Shown here: piece after piece, positions 9,240 to 18,973 of the stretch
Position numbering within the stretch: position 1 is the stretch's first letter
Layout: every line of letters starts with the position of its first letter
Assembly: GCF_008831285.2 (NCBI RefSeq)
Contig: NW_022204649.1
Coordinates: forward strand, 1-26,223
Source of the DNA: Nymphaea colorata
Taxonomy: Eukaryota; Streptophyta; Magnoliopsida; Nymphaeales; Nymphaeaceae
Direction of reading: 5' to 3'
Length of the DNA: 26,223 nt
Position numbers and translations under genes: made by a program
The notes under the pieces: generated by a model
What the model was told of the DNA's origin: nothing
Database searches by the model: none
The model's input: only the letters and a program-made list of their open reading frames with translations

Positions 9240-9427
9240 CGCCGTTTCCCCCCTTTCTCCCGCCGGCCGTCTGCTTTATTAAGGGAGATCCGTTAGAAAC
9301 AGGATGAGGAGCAGGATAAGCGTGCGTGTGGCCTGTGCAGCTCATCTCCTACTGTAGCATAGCTCTTCTCCGCCGTCGTCCCCTCATCTTTATCTTTCGT
9401 CTCTACATCTTCGTGGGTCGCCGCCGC
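9240..9427 (+). promoter_or_regulatory. putative core promoter and non-coding first exon of the receptor gene (unit 1)
   Basis: A GC-richer, pyrimidine-rich stretch ends in GCCGCC-GC followed by a good donor, GTGAGT, at 9428. This is the usual look of a plant 5' leader exon, with CT-rich runs (TCTTCTCCGCC, TCTTTCGTCTC) and no open frame of note. The transcription start cannot be placed, and no clear TATA box is seen nearby. The same block is in unit 2 (donor at 16756) and unit 3 (donor at 24082) with few changes, so each receptor copy carries its own promoter region. Confidence 0.45.
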
Positions 9428-10299
9428 GTGAGTCTCTTTCTCTCTCGTTTTCCTGCTTCTTTCCTTTTACCCCTTTGATTGTACATCTGGATTCAGGGTT
9501 TTTTTATTCAAGGATTTTAATTTGGACACATGATTTGATTATTGCGCTACACCTTGGAATATCTATTTCACCGATCTGAATCTGTACTGCATAAATTTTT
9601 TAGTTCCTGGGTCATCTTAAATTTCTAACTGAGCCCAGATGCGTGAAATGGTTTGATCCTTGAGAGCACTTACAAATGGTTTGCAAATCTGTAAGTTCAT
9701 AAAGTACAACGTTGGAGATAAGGCAGGAGTGTATTTGTTGTCAAATGTAGCCTTAGACTCATCACGAATTTGCTGCTCTGGTCTCAAGTACTGCTGTTTT
9801 TCGAGTAGTCGGGCATAATTTTTTAAAATTAGCTGTTATAGTAACTTCATACTTGAAGTAGATGTGAACTCTGCAATAATAATTTCATTTATATTGAAAA
9901 AGAAAATGGATCGCAGTACCTTTTTTCAATAAAAAAATGCGCCCCCGGCTATATGCTTTGTGGACTTAAACATGTCGAAAGTTATTAAAGATTCCGAACG
10001 CCAATGTGCCTTGAGTCGCGTTTAGCTCATGCTCAACTTGAACTTGAACTAATTAATGAACTTGAGGTCATGATACTTTCAAGTCTGGCTCAACTGAAGT
10101 CTGCTGTGCTCAATCAGGGTTGAATTTAAAAAGCTTTTAGTTTATTTTAGAATTTCTTTCTCACCAACAACCTTATGGATCTTCAAATAGATGTCTTCAA
10201 AATTTTAAATAATGTTGAGGACATCAGTAGCATCATATGTCATTTTGAACTGTGTGATTGGCATACTAAACACTGTTTAATTTGCAATTTGGGCAACAG
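9428..10299 (+). other. inferred 5' leader intron of the receptor gene (unit 1)
   Basis: The donor GTGAGT at 9428 pairs with an acceptor CAACAG ending at 10299. ATACTAAAC, close to the plant branch-point consensus, lies about 30 bases before the acceptor at 10263-10271. The interior is AT-rich and has no useful open frame. The leader exon then continues to the ATG at 10379 and contains a CACGTG G-box at 10302-10307. Equivalent introns are 16756-17631 in unit 2 and 24082-24957 in unit 3. An RNA read across the junction would settle it. Confidence 0.45.
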
Positions 10300-10378
10300 A
10301 ACCACGTGAACTTGCTTGGTCTCCCTTCCCCTCCTAACTGGTGCTATCAGCTTCCCCGTTCTGATCGTTAGCTCTATC

Positions 10379-11122
10379 ATGAATACAACAATAGCATGGC
10401 AGATTCTTCTCATGCTTGCTTTGTTATCAGAAGCTGCCGCAGATGCTACTGTCGGCGACTTTTTTGCAGAGTGCCCAATTGCCCATTGCAGAGAAGGGGG
10501 GCCTGAGATCAGGTATCCCTTCAGGAAGGTGAACCAACAATCCATCTGCGGCGTCCCTGGGTTTGAGATCAGATGTACTGCAGACAACAGGACTGTCATC
10601 AATCTACCCTACGAAGGCGACTTTTATGTGCAGTCAATCGACTATAGACACAACCAAATGCAGATTAGCGACCCACAAGGATGCCTGATCAACCGAACCA
10701 TCATCCCCTTCAATCTCTCCTCTTCTCCGTTTCGCCGATACTACGAAATTTCAAACTTTTCACTTTTCAACTGCAGTTCCGCTGATGCCTCCTCAATTCA
10801 GGGTTACCTTAACACCAGCGCTTCCTCCTTGTCGATTGCTTGAGCACATTTGAATCAGCTCACATCTATGCGGTCAATTCTGATGAGTCCCTCGCCACCG
10901 AGCCTCCTTTTTGTAACAGGCTGGAAACGACGGCCAGCCTCGACTCTCCTAGCTATTCCACTTACGATTTAAATTTTACAACGTTCTTGATACTGAGATG
11001 GGAGCTTCCTTTCGACTGCAGTTCCTGCAAAGGGGGTCAGCTGTGCGGCCGCAACCTCACAACCAACGCGACGGCCTGTCTCAAGCCTCCCCACCTTAAC
11101 CAAGGTCGCCACGCACTCTCTC

Positions 11123-11165
<43 letters not shown>

Positions 11166-11616
11166 ATATGCTATCAATTCACATCTTTCTTTGTTTTCTT
11201 TTTAATTTTGAAATAGGGGGATTCAGCAGCGCTGCTATCGTAGGTAAATTTCCTTTAATTCGTTCCCTTTATTAGGACTTGTCAGATAAACAAAAATCAT
11301 GAAAATTAACACTGTTTGGATTATAGTATCAGTTTTTGTGGTGCCAATTATGTCCGATGATCCCTCACTTTTGCTTGTCATCTTTTGGAATGAAGGAATT
11401 TTGGCGACCATCGTCTTGTCAGCAGTACTTGCAACGGCTTTCTATTGTTTTGACCACAAATTTGGAGGATATTGGGAACTAGACCAATTGGAGGTGGAAA
11501 CGTTTTTGGACAACTACCAATCTCTCAACCCCAAGAGATACTCTTACGCAGACCTGAAGAGGATGACCAACAATTTCCGAGAAAAGTTAGGAGAGGGAGG
11601 GTTTGGAAGGGTTTAA
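10379..11616 (+). pseudogene. LRK10-like receptor kinase, copy 1: frameshifted and cut off in the glycine loop
   Basis: This family encodes plasma-membrane receptor kinases with a cysteine-rich GUB_WAK ectodomain and a Ser/Thr kinase, often linked to defence. Exon 1 (10379-11104) starts with a signal peptide (MNTTIAWQILLMLALL), then the GUB_WAK segment (CPIAHC, IRYPF, GFEIRC) and the C-terminal WAK-associated motif ([13 protein letters not shown]). A 1-bp deletion near 10825 breaks the frame. Introns 11105-11216 and 11244-11395 are both phase 1. Exon 2 (11217-11243) and exon 3 (11396-11616) encode the transmembrane helix (ATIVLSAVLATAFYCF), the juxtamembrane RYSYADLKRMT and LGEGGFGRV, then a TAA at 11614-11616 formed at the copia junction. 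The rest of the kinase is missing. Confidence 0.88.
11116..11165. repeat. (CT)n(AT)n microsatellite in intron 1, copy 1
   Basis: A CT run (11116-11142, interrupted once by CC at 11122-11123) is followed by about 12 AT units to 11165. It lies just inside the 5' end of receptor intron 1. This is the shortest of the three alleles in the array. Confidence 0.95.
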
Positions 11617-11630
11617 CTACTGAAGCTAAG
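11605..11630 (+). other. receptor kinase / copia breakpoint junction 1
   Basis: Receptor sequence reads GGTTTGGAAGGGTTTA, coding for the glycine-loop GFGRV, and changes within about 11612-11620 to copia integrase sequence matching 4311 onward (TGAAGCTAAGTTATCTGAC). Between them is ACTAC or similar, which may be a few filler bases, or copia CTATC with one base lost. No long homology is present at the join, as expected for end-joining or a replication-template switch. The join creates an immediate TAA in the receptor frame. Confidence 0.9.
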
Positions 11631-13849
11631 TTATCTGACTCCTTTAGTGTGAAGCTTTACATACTGCTGCTTATGTGATTAACTTGTCTCTACATGTTTC
11701 TTTGGATGATGATGTTCCTAACAGAGTTTGGTATGGAAAGGATGTATCCTATGAGCACTTACGTGTATTTGGATGTGAGGCATTTGTGCATATACCAAAG
11801 GATGAGAGGTCGAAGTTGGAATCAAAAAGCAGGCAGTGCGTGTTTTTGGGTTATGACCATGATGAATTTGGTTACAGATTGTATGATCCAGTTGACAAGA
11901 AGATTGTCAGAAGCAGGGATGTTGTATTTGCTGAAGATTAGAATATTGAGGATATTCAGAAAGCAGTAAAGTATTCTTCTTATAGCAGCTATTTGCTAGT
12001 TGATGTGGACCCTATTCCCTTGCAGAACAAGAGCAGTGCCAGATGATGCTGTTGGGCAGATACATGATAGAGAATGACGAGTAGACATGCCATATATTCC
12101 TAATTCAGATGACAAAGATGATGATCATAATCTGGAGGGTTCTTCCTCAAATGTAGATCAGTAGCAGAGATCCACGAGGGAGCGACGTCCCTCAACTAGA
12201 TATCCCGCACATGACTATATTTTGTTGACTAATAGTGGTGAGCCTGAATGCTATGAAGAAGCTATGCATGATGTGCACAAGGAAAAGTGGATGGAAGCTA
12301 TGAAAAATGAGATGCAGTCACTTTACGACAACCACACCTTCGAGCTGTGGAGTTGCCCCAAGACAAGAGGGCATTGAGAAACAAATGGGTTTTTAGAGTA
12401 AAGCATGATGAAAACTCTTTAAACCCAAAATACAAAGCTAGGTTGGTTGTGAAGGGGTTCAATCAGAGGAAAGGAGTTGACTTTGACGAGATATTCTCAC
12501 CGGTGGTCAAGATGTCATCTATCAGAGTTGTTCTTAGTTTGGCAACTAGTCTTGATTTGGAGATCGAGCAGATGGATGTGAAGAGAGCTTTTCTTCATGG
12601 TGATCTTGATGAGGAAATTTACATGATGCAACCAGAAGGTTTTCTTGTAAAAGGTAAAGAAAACCATGTTTGCAGATTAAAGAAAGCTTGTATGGTTTGA
12701 AGCAGACACCTAGGCAGTGGTACAAGAAGTTCGAGTCATTTATGGGGGAGTATGGCTACACCAAGACTACTTCACATCACTGCGTCTTTGTGAAGAAATT
12801 CTCAGGTAATGATTTTGTCATTTTGTTGATGACATGCTTATTGTTGGCAATAATATCTCGAGAATTTCAAGCTTGAAAAAGGAGTTGAGCAAGTCTTTTG
12901 CTATGAAAGACTTGGGACCTGCTAGTCAGATTTTGGGTATAAAGATCACGCGAGATAGGACGTCGAAGAAGCTATGGCTATCTCAGGAGAAGTACATTGA
13001 AAAAGTACTTCAAAGATTTCACATAGACAAGGCAAAGCCTGTTAGCACCCCTCTTGCAGCGCATTTCAAGTTGAGCACCAAGCAGAGTCCAAGGACAGAT
13101 TCAGAAAAGGAATATATGGAGAAGATTCCCCATGCCTCAGTCACAGGTAGTCTGATATATGCTATGGTATGTACTAGAACTGATATTGCTTATTCAGTTG
13201 GAGTTGTTAGTCGGTTTGTCTCAAATCTAGGAAAGAAACACTGGGAAGCAGTTAAATGGATTTTGAGATACCTTCGTGGAACTAGCAGTTTTTCACTTTG
13301 TTTTGGAGCAGAAAAATCTATTCTTGTTGGCTACACAGATTCAGACATGGCATGAGACATTGACAGGAGAAGATCTATATCTGGTTTTTTATTGACATAT
13401 GCAGGTGGTGCAGTTTCTTGGCAATCCAGACTTTAGAAATTGTAGCATTATCTACTACTGAAGCAGAGTTTATTACCGCTACAGAGGCGAGCAAGGAGCT
13501 TCTATGGATGAAGAGGTTCATGCAGGAACTTCAGTTTAGTCAAGACGAGTACGTGCTTTACTGTGACAGTCAGAGTGCTATTCACCTTAGAAAGAATTCT
13601 ACTTTTCATGCAAGGTCAAAGCATATAGACGTGAGGTATCATTGGATACGTGATGTTCTACAGTCGAAGCAGTTTGTTCTTGATAAGATCCATACAAATG
13701 ATAATCCTGCAGATATGATGACAAAGTCTCTACCTAAAGAGAAACATGATATGTGTAGAGACTTAGTTGGGATGACTGCCTTTAAGGCAGTATATTAATT
13801 TTGTTCTTTTTGCAGGAATGTTCCATCACTTGAGGCTGGAGGGGGAGCT
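11617..13849 (+). pseudogene. truncated copia pol remnant, unit 2 (integrase C-end, RT, RNase H)
   Basis: This fragment lacks the 5' LTR, primer-binding site, gag, protease and integrase core, so it cannot move on its own. The integrase C-terminal part (11675-11941, YEHLRVFGC) ends at the shared TAG. RT runs from about 12235 to 12870 and has the Thr after MDVK changed to Arg (MDVKRAFLHGDL), a change shared with unit 3. The broken YVDD box (about 12821-12833) matches unit 1. RNase H (to 13798) has the shared TGA at 13353-13355. Private changes include a 1-bp deletion near 12345 (GAGCTGTGG) and one near 13439. The frame 12834-13355 is longer than in unit 1 because unit 1's C-run deletion is absent here. 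Confidence 0.9.
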
Positions 13850-14506
13850 TGTTGGGTCGGGTCCAGCCTCAAGTGGACCCGATCCGGCCCGTCACTTAAG
13901 TGACGGGCGGAAGAAAAGGAGGGCACGCGATGTGCCCCCTCTCTCTCTCAATCCCTCTTACGTCTCTCTCTTTCTCTCTCTAGGGTTTCGTTTTTAGGGA
14001 AAAGAGAGGTGTGCTCTCTTTTGTGCTCTTCTCTTCGTGGCTGCACAACAAGAGGAGAAAAGGAGGAGAAGAGAGGAGAGAATGAGAAGAAAAAAAGAAA
14101 GAGGAGAAGAGGAAGAGAAGGTTGCGAACACTTGGCTAGAGCAAGATTCGATTCCAACGAGGAGGCGGAACGCATCTCCTCCTAATTCACACTTTGGGCA
14201 TTCAATCGGTGATATTTTTCCCTTGTTTTTCTCATCTAGCTTTGGTGAGATATTATTGTTGGAGGGTTGGCTTGTGTAGCCCTCGTGGGAAAACTTATCT
14301 CATTGATTATAGTGGATGAGTTTTGGGTCGTAGTGCCCCGTGGTTTTTACCCTCATTGTTTTGAGGGGTTTCCACGTAAAAATCTTCTCGTGCATTTGTG
14401 GTTGTTTGGTCGTTGTTTTGTTGCTTCTTGCATGATCGGTTTGGACTATACTTCGTTGTTGAATCCTTTTTAGTAGATTAGTGTTTATCCGCATTTTATC
14501 CCAACA
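13850..14506 (+). repeat. 3' LTR carried in unit 2
   Basis: A 657-bp LTR with TGTTGGG...CCCAACA ends, preceded by the intact polypurine tract and the 14-bp inverted repeat and followed by TGAGG in place of the target duplication GGAGG. It looks like a solo-type LTR if read alone, but the pol remnant directly upstream and the shared flank show it came by segmental duplication and not by a new insertion. Confidence 0.93.
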
Positions 14507-16570
14507 TGAGGAAGAGTGTGGGGTTTCAGCCCACTTGTTGAGCTATAAGACCAACTCATCATATTTGCAATATAAGATGGTACTCTCAAGAAATGAGCAA
14601 ATGCTTCTGCTTGACATTCTTCTTAGTCTTTCAAATCTGCTTCACGGAACACAGATTTATTTCCATATAGCTATACCCAATGATATGGAAGTCCAAGACA
14701 GACGCTCTCTTTGCATATCTCGGTACATGTTTACCTTCTTGAAGAATTGAAAATGGCTGATGTGTAGAATATGCACAAATCCACTATTCTGGTTGACACC
14801 AGAAATCACAACGCGTGCGTCCTAATATATTGCAACACTCCAAGCAAACCGTCATACTCTTCCTGATAACGTGGACCTTCAAAATACTCTTCCTCGTCTC
14901 TATTCTGCTTTCTCTTATGTATCACACTTATCGCCATAAGTTTGCAATTCCCCACTATTGGCTTTGCGAAACTTATTTGCCACATTTAATTTACACAAAA
15001 ACCTTATTTCCTTGTTGAAGAGAAGCTCGATTCCTACAAGTCTGCTAAGATCTTTCGCAAGAAATTTTGTTTTCAAATCCATAAAGGTTCTTCCAGAATG
15101 GGACAAGTGCTTCCATGTACAAGCCATCATCAACATGAACAAGAAATAAGAGAATGTGCATGAAAGGTCAACATAGATGGATCGGTATTACTGCTGTTAA
15201 ACCTTTTCTCGTGTGAAAGATTGTTGAAATGATCGAAACACACACTCGATGCTTCCTTAAGGCTATATGCTTATTCCATTGACGAACTGCTTAAAGAAAC
15301 TTTTGATTGTTTCATGAAAGCATCTCCAATGAGAATACCATGATTAAATCTTCTCCACATGATAACATGTTACGGGGAATCTCCTGTCGCATGAGCATCA
15401 GTGTTGTCAACAAATTCAAAGCAATCTCTGGATCTAAGAAGCTAACCATATCTTGTTATTCAAGACGATCATTAGTTTGTATTCTTTACTTAGCTCGACC
15501 TGTACCGGTAGAATTTGGCGCAAGCAATCCTTGATTCCAGCCTTTATTAATTTTACCTCACGACTAAGATGACCATTTCACGACTTTTAGCATAATTAAA
15601 GACAATGCATCACTCTTAATATTACGAATACACACATAAGCAAATTCATTTGCATGTCTCACCAATACATTATGAAGCCGTGTCAGCTACCAATATCCAA
15701 TTGCACATTATAACATGCCATGTTACATATTTTTTTAGGCGATAATCGGGTGAATCCAAGTCTGACTGACATATGTTGAAATTAGCTAAATTAAATTAAA
15801 CCACTTCTATCCGCCTAAAGTTATGGAGTATGATCTCAAGTTGTAAAATCGATTGGAATCAGATTGCGAACATCACGGGGTCTAGTAATTCAAAGCACAA
15901 TGTTGGGGTCTATAATTTTCTCCAAATCATATGATGGACGACAAATACTTATGGCCCATATCTTACAACAATCCATATATTTTATTGAACTGTCTCTAAT
16001 ATCAATATAGCAACCCCGAATACTACCGGGTTGGTGCTCCTGATTTGCGAACCCACCTTTTTAGTAAGTTCGGTTGCAGCCTTTAGAAGGATGAGAACCA
16101 CAACAATTAATCACTCAACGAGCTTTTCTTATAAATAATTAAAGATTTCTCGATGTAGAAGTATCTTTCACAGTGTCACACATACTCATTTCTCAAATTT
16201 TCACCAGAACTGAAGTTTTTTTTTTTGACAAAATTTAAATCACTTCATTGTAAAAACTAACCACATACAGGTAAGGATCTTGGGCCACCATGTGAAACCT
16301 CGTTGTCTACTGGCGACCGACCAAGTCAAAACTGATTCAACCGGCAAAGGAGCTGTGCAAGACAAGACAAGACTAGTGAAATTCTTCACCACATAGTTAT
16401 GGTGCGTTGCAGAAAAGAGTTTCTGTAGATCCTTCTGCCGTTCTACGAGGCTTGGGGTGTTGTGTTACAGAAGTAGCATATGATTGTTTCTTTTGTTTAG
16501 TGACGCAATGCCTCTCTACATCATCTAGGTTTTGCCAAAAAGACCCCTCTCATCACTTTTTCTTCCCGCC
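14507..16570. other. flank between LTR and receptor leader, no recognised gene (unit 2)
   Basis: Copy of the unit 1 flank (7195-9239) with scattered substitutions and many 1-bp indels. Frames here differ from those in unit 1 because of the indels, which argues against a conserved gene on either strand. I see no RNA gene. Confidence 0.45.
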
Positions 16571-17631
16571 GTTTCCCCCCTTTCTCCCGCCGGCCGTCTG
16601 CTTTATTAAGGGAGATCCCGTTAGAAACAGGATGAGGAGCAGGATAAGCGTGCGTGTGGCCTGTGCAGCTCATCTCCTGCTGTAGCATAGCTCTTCTCCG
16701 CCGTCGTCCCCTCATCTTTATCTTTCGTCTCTACATCTTCGTGGGTCGCCGCCGCGTGAGTCTCTTTCTCTCTCGTTTTCCTGCTTCTTTCCTTTTACCC
16801 CTTTGATTGTACATCTGGATTGAGGGTTTTTTTTATTCAAGGATTTTAATTTGGACACATGATTTGATTATTGCGCTACACCTTGGAATATCTATTTCAC
16901 CGATCTGAATCTGTACTGCATAAATTTTTTAGTTCCTGGGTCATCTTAAATTTCTAACTGAGCCCAGATGCGTGAAATGGTTTGATCCTTGAGAGCACTT
17001 ACAAATGGTTTGCAAATCTGTAAGTTCATAAAGTACAACGTTGGAGGATAAGGCAGGAGTGTATTTGTTGTCAAAATGTAGCCTTAGACTCATCACGAAT
17101 TTGCTGCTCTGGTCTCAAGTACTGCTGTTTTTCGAGTAGTCGGGCATAATTTTTTAAAATTAGCTGTTAGAGTAACTTCATACTTGAAGTAGATGTGAAC
17201 TCTGCAATAATAATTTCATTTATATTGAAAAAGAAAATGGATCGCAGTACCTTTTTTTCAATAAAAAAAATGCGCCCCCGGCTATATGCTTTGTGGACTT
17301 AAACATGTCGAAAGTTATTAAAGATTCCGAACGCCAATGTGCCTTGAGTCGCGTTAGCTCATGCTCAACTTGAACTTGAATTAATTAATGAACTTGAGGT
17401 CATGATACTTTCAAGTCTGGCTCAACTGAAGTCTGCTGTGCTCAATCAGGGTTGAATTTAAAAAGCTTTTAGTTTATTTTAGAATTTCTTTCTCACCAAC
17501 AACCTTATGGATCTTCAAATAGATGTCTTCAAAATTTTAAATAATGTTGAGGACATCAGTAGCATCATATTTCATTTTGAACTGTGTGATTGGCATACTA
17601 AACACTGTTTAATTTGCAATTTGGGCAACAG
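16571..17631 (+). promoter_or_regulatory. putative promoter, leader exon and leader intron of receptor copy 2
   Basis: The leader exon ends at 16755 before the donor GTGAGT. The intron 16756-17631 ends in CAACAG, with ATACTAAAC at 17595-17603 as the likely branch point. The G-box CACGTG follows the acceptor. All signals match unit 1, so if the promoter is active in one copy it is likely present in all, although chromatin state cannot be read from sequence. Confidence 0.4.
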
Positions 17632-17710
17632 AACCACGTGAACTTGCTTGGTCTCCCTTCCCCTCCTAACTGGTGCTATCAGCTTCCCCGTTCTGATCGT
17701 TAGCTCTATC

Positions 17711-18444
17711 ATGAATACAACAATAGCATGGCAGATTCTTCTCATGCTTGCTTTGTTATCAGAAGCTGCCGCAGATGCTACTGTCGGCGACTTTTTTGCA
17801 GAGTGCCCAATTGCCCATTGCAGAGAAGGGGGGCCTGAGATCAGGTATCCCTTCAGGAAGGTGAACCAACAATCCATCTGCGGCGTCCCTGGGTTTGAGA
17901 TCAGACGTACTGCAGACAACAGGACTGTCATCAATCTACCCTACGAAGGCAACTTTTATGTGCAGTCAATCGACTATAGACACAACCAATTGCAGATTAG
18001 CGACCCACAAGGATGCCTGATCAACCGAACCATCATCCCTTCAATCTCTCCTCTTCTCCGTTTCGCCGATACTACGAAATTTCAAACTTTTCACTTTCAA
18101 CTGCAGTTCCGCTGATGCCTCCTCAATTCAGGGTTACCTTAACACCAGCGCTTCCTTCCTTGTCGATTGCTTGAGCACATTTGAATCAGCTCACATCTAT
18201 GCGGTCAATTTTGATGAGTCCCTCGCCACCGAGCCTCCTTTTTGTAACAGGCTGGAAACGACGGCCAGCCTCGACTCTCCTAGCTATTCCACTTACGATT
18301 TAAATTTTACAACGTTCTTGATACTGAGATGGGAGCTTCCTTTCGACTGCAGTTCCTGCAAAGGGGGTCAGCTGTGCGGCCGCAACCTCACAACCAACGC
18401 GACGGCCTGTCTCAAGCCTCCCCACCTTAACCAAGGTCGCCACG

Positions 18445-18515
<71 letters not shown>

Positions 18516-18959
18516 GCTATCAATTCACATCTTTCTTTGTTTTCTTTTTAATTTTGAAATAGGGGGATTCAGCAGCGCTGCCATCGTAGGTAAATTTCCT
18601 TTAATTCGTTCCCTTTATTAGGACTTGTCAGATAAACAAAAATCATGAAATTAACACTGTTTGGATTATAGTATCAGTTTTTGTGGTGCCAATTATGTTC
18701 GATGATCCCTCACTTTTGCTTGTCATCTTTGGAATGAAGGAATTATGGCGACCATCGTCTTGTCAGCAGTACTTGCATCGGCTTTCTATTGTTTTGACCA
18801 CAAATTTGGAGGATATTGGGAACTAGACCAATTGGAGGTGGAAACGTTTTTGGACAACTACCAATCTCTCAACCCCAAGAGATACTCTTACGCAGACCTG
18901 AAGAGGATGACCAACAATTCCGAGAAAAGTTAGGAGAGGGAGGGTTTGGAAGGGTTTAA
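17711..18959 (+). pseudogene. LRK10-like receptor kinase, copy 2: multiple frameshifts, cut off in the glycine loop
   Basis: It has the same exon plan as copy 1: exon 1 17711-18435, exon 2 18563-18589, exon 3 from 18740. Exon 1 has two 1-bp deletions relative to copy 3, near 18038 (CATCATCCCTTC) and near 18095 (CACTTTCAAC). They destroy the reading frame after the GUB_WAK segment. Cys66, one of the ectodomain cysteines, is changed to Arg by CGT at 17906-17908. Exon 3 has another 1-bp deletion near 18920 (CAACAATTCC), which brings in a TAG at 18931-18933 before the glycine loop. The gene then ends at the same copia junction. It is the most damaged of the three copies. Confidence 0.88.
18447..18511. 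repeat. (CT)n(AT)n microsatellite in intron 1, copy 2
   Basis: An uninterrupted run of about 18 CT units (18447-18482) followed by about 15 AT units to 18511. The CC interruption of copy 1 is gone. Confidence 0.95.
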
Positions 18960-18973
18960 CTACTGAAGCTAAG
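18948..18973 (+). other. receptor kinase / copia breakpoint junction 2
   Basis: The join reads GGTTTGGAAGGGTTTAAC then TACTGAAGCTAAG, the same bases as junction 1. Two independent breaks would not give the same filler and breakpoints, so junction 2 is a copy of junction 1 made by unequal exchange between tandem units. Confidence 0.9.

Larger units (their letters stand above)
4311..11620 (+). repeat. tandem unit 1 (~7.31 kb: copia 3' part, LTR, flank, receptor kinase)
   Basis: The sequence from TGAAGCTAAG (4311) to the kinase glycine loop recurs head to tail at 11621 and again at 18964. The unit holds, in order, the integrase C-terminal end, RT and RNase H, the 3' LTR, ~2.2 kb of flank, the leader exon and intron, and the receptor exons 1 to 3. 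In unit 1 the left edge is continuous with the rest of the copia element, so this is the original left boundary of the array. Confidence 0.95.
11621..18963 (+). repeat. tandem unit 2 (~7.34 kb)
   Basis: A near-identical head-to-tail copy of unit 1, starting abruptly at the copia integrase breakpoint. It shares with unit 3, against unit 1, a 5-bp deletion near 12027 (after GCAGAA), CAAATG for CAGATG near 12149, AAGAGAGC for AAGACAGC near 12583, a 1-bp deletion near 12684 and other changes. Units 2 and 3 therefore come from a later duplication than the one that first produced the array. Confidence 0.95.

Noticed and set aside
10316-10378. A receptor start 21 codons upstream of the chosen ATG
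   Set aside because: The codon at 10316 is TTG, not ATG, in all three units. The ATG at 10379 gives a proper signal peptide.
10240-10602. A 120-codon minus-strand frame over the receptor start, present in all three units
   Set aside because: It is antisense to the signal peptide and GUB_WAK exon. Its conservation follows from the duplication itself and it has no recognised domain.
11472-11678. An apparent fusion protein reading from receptor exon 3 into copia integrase sequence
   Set aside because: It is in the wrong frame for the receptor. The true receptor frame ends at the TAA at 11614-11616 right at the join, so no receptor-integrase fusion is encoded.
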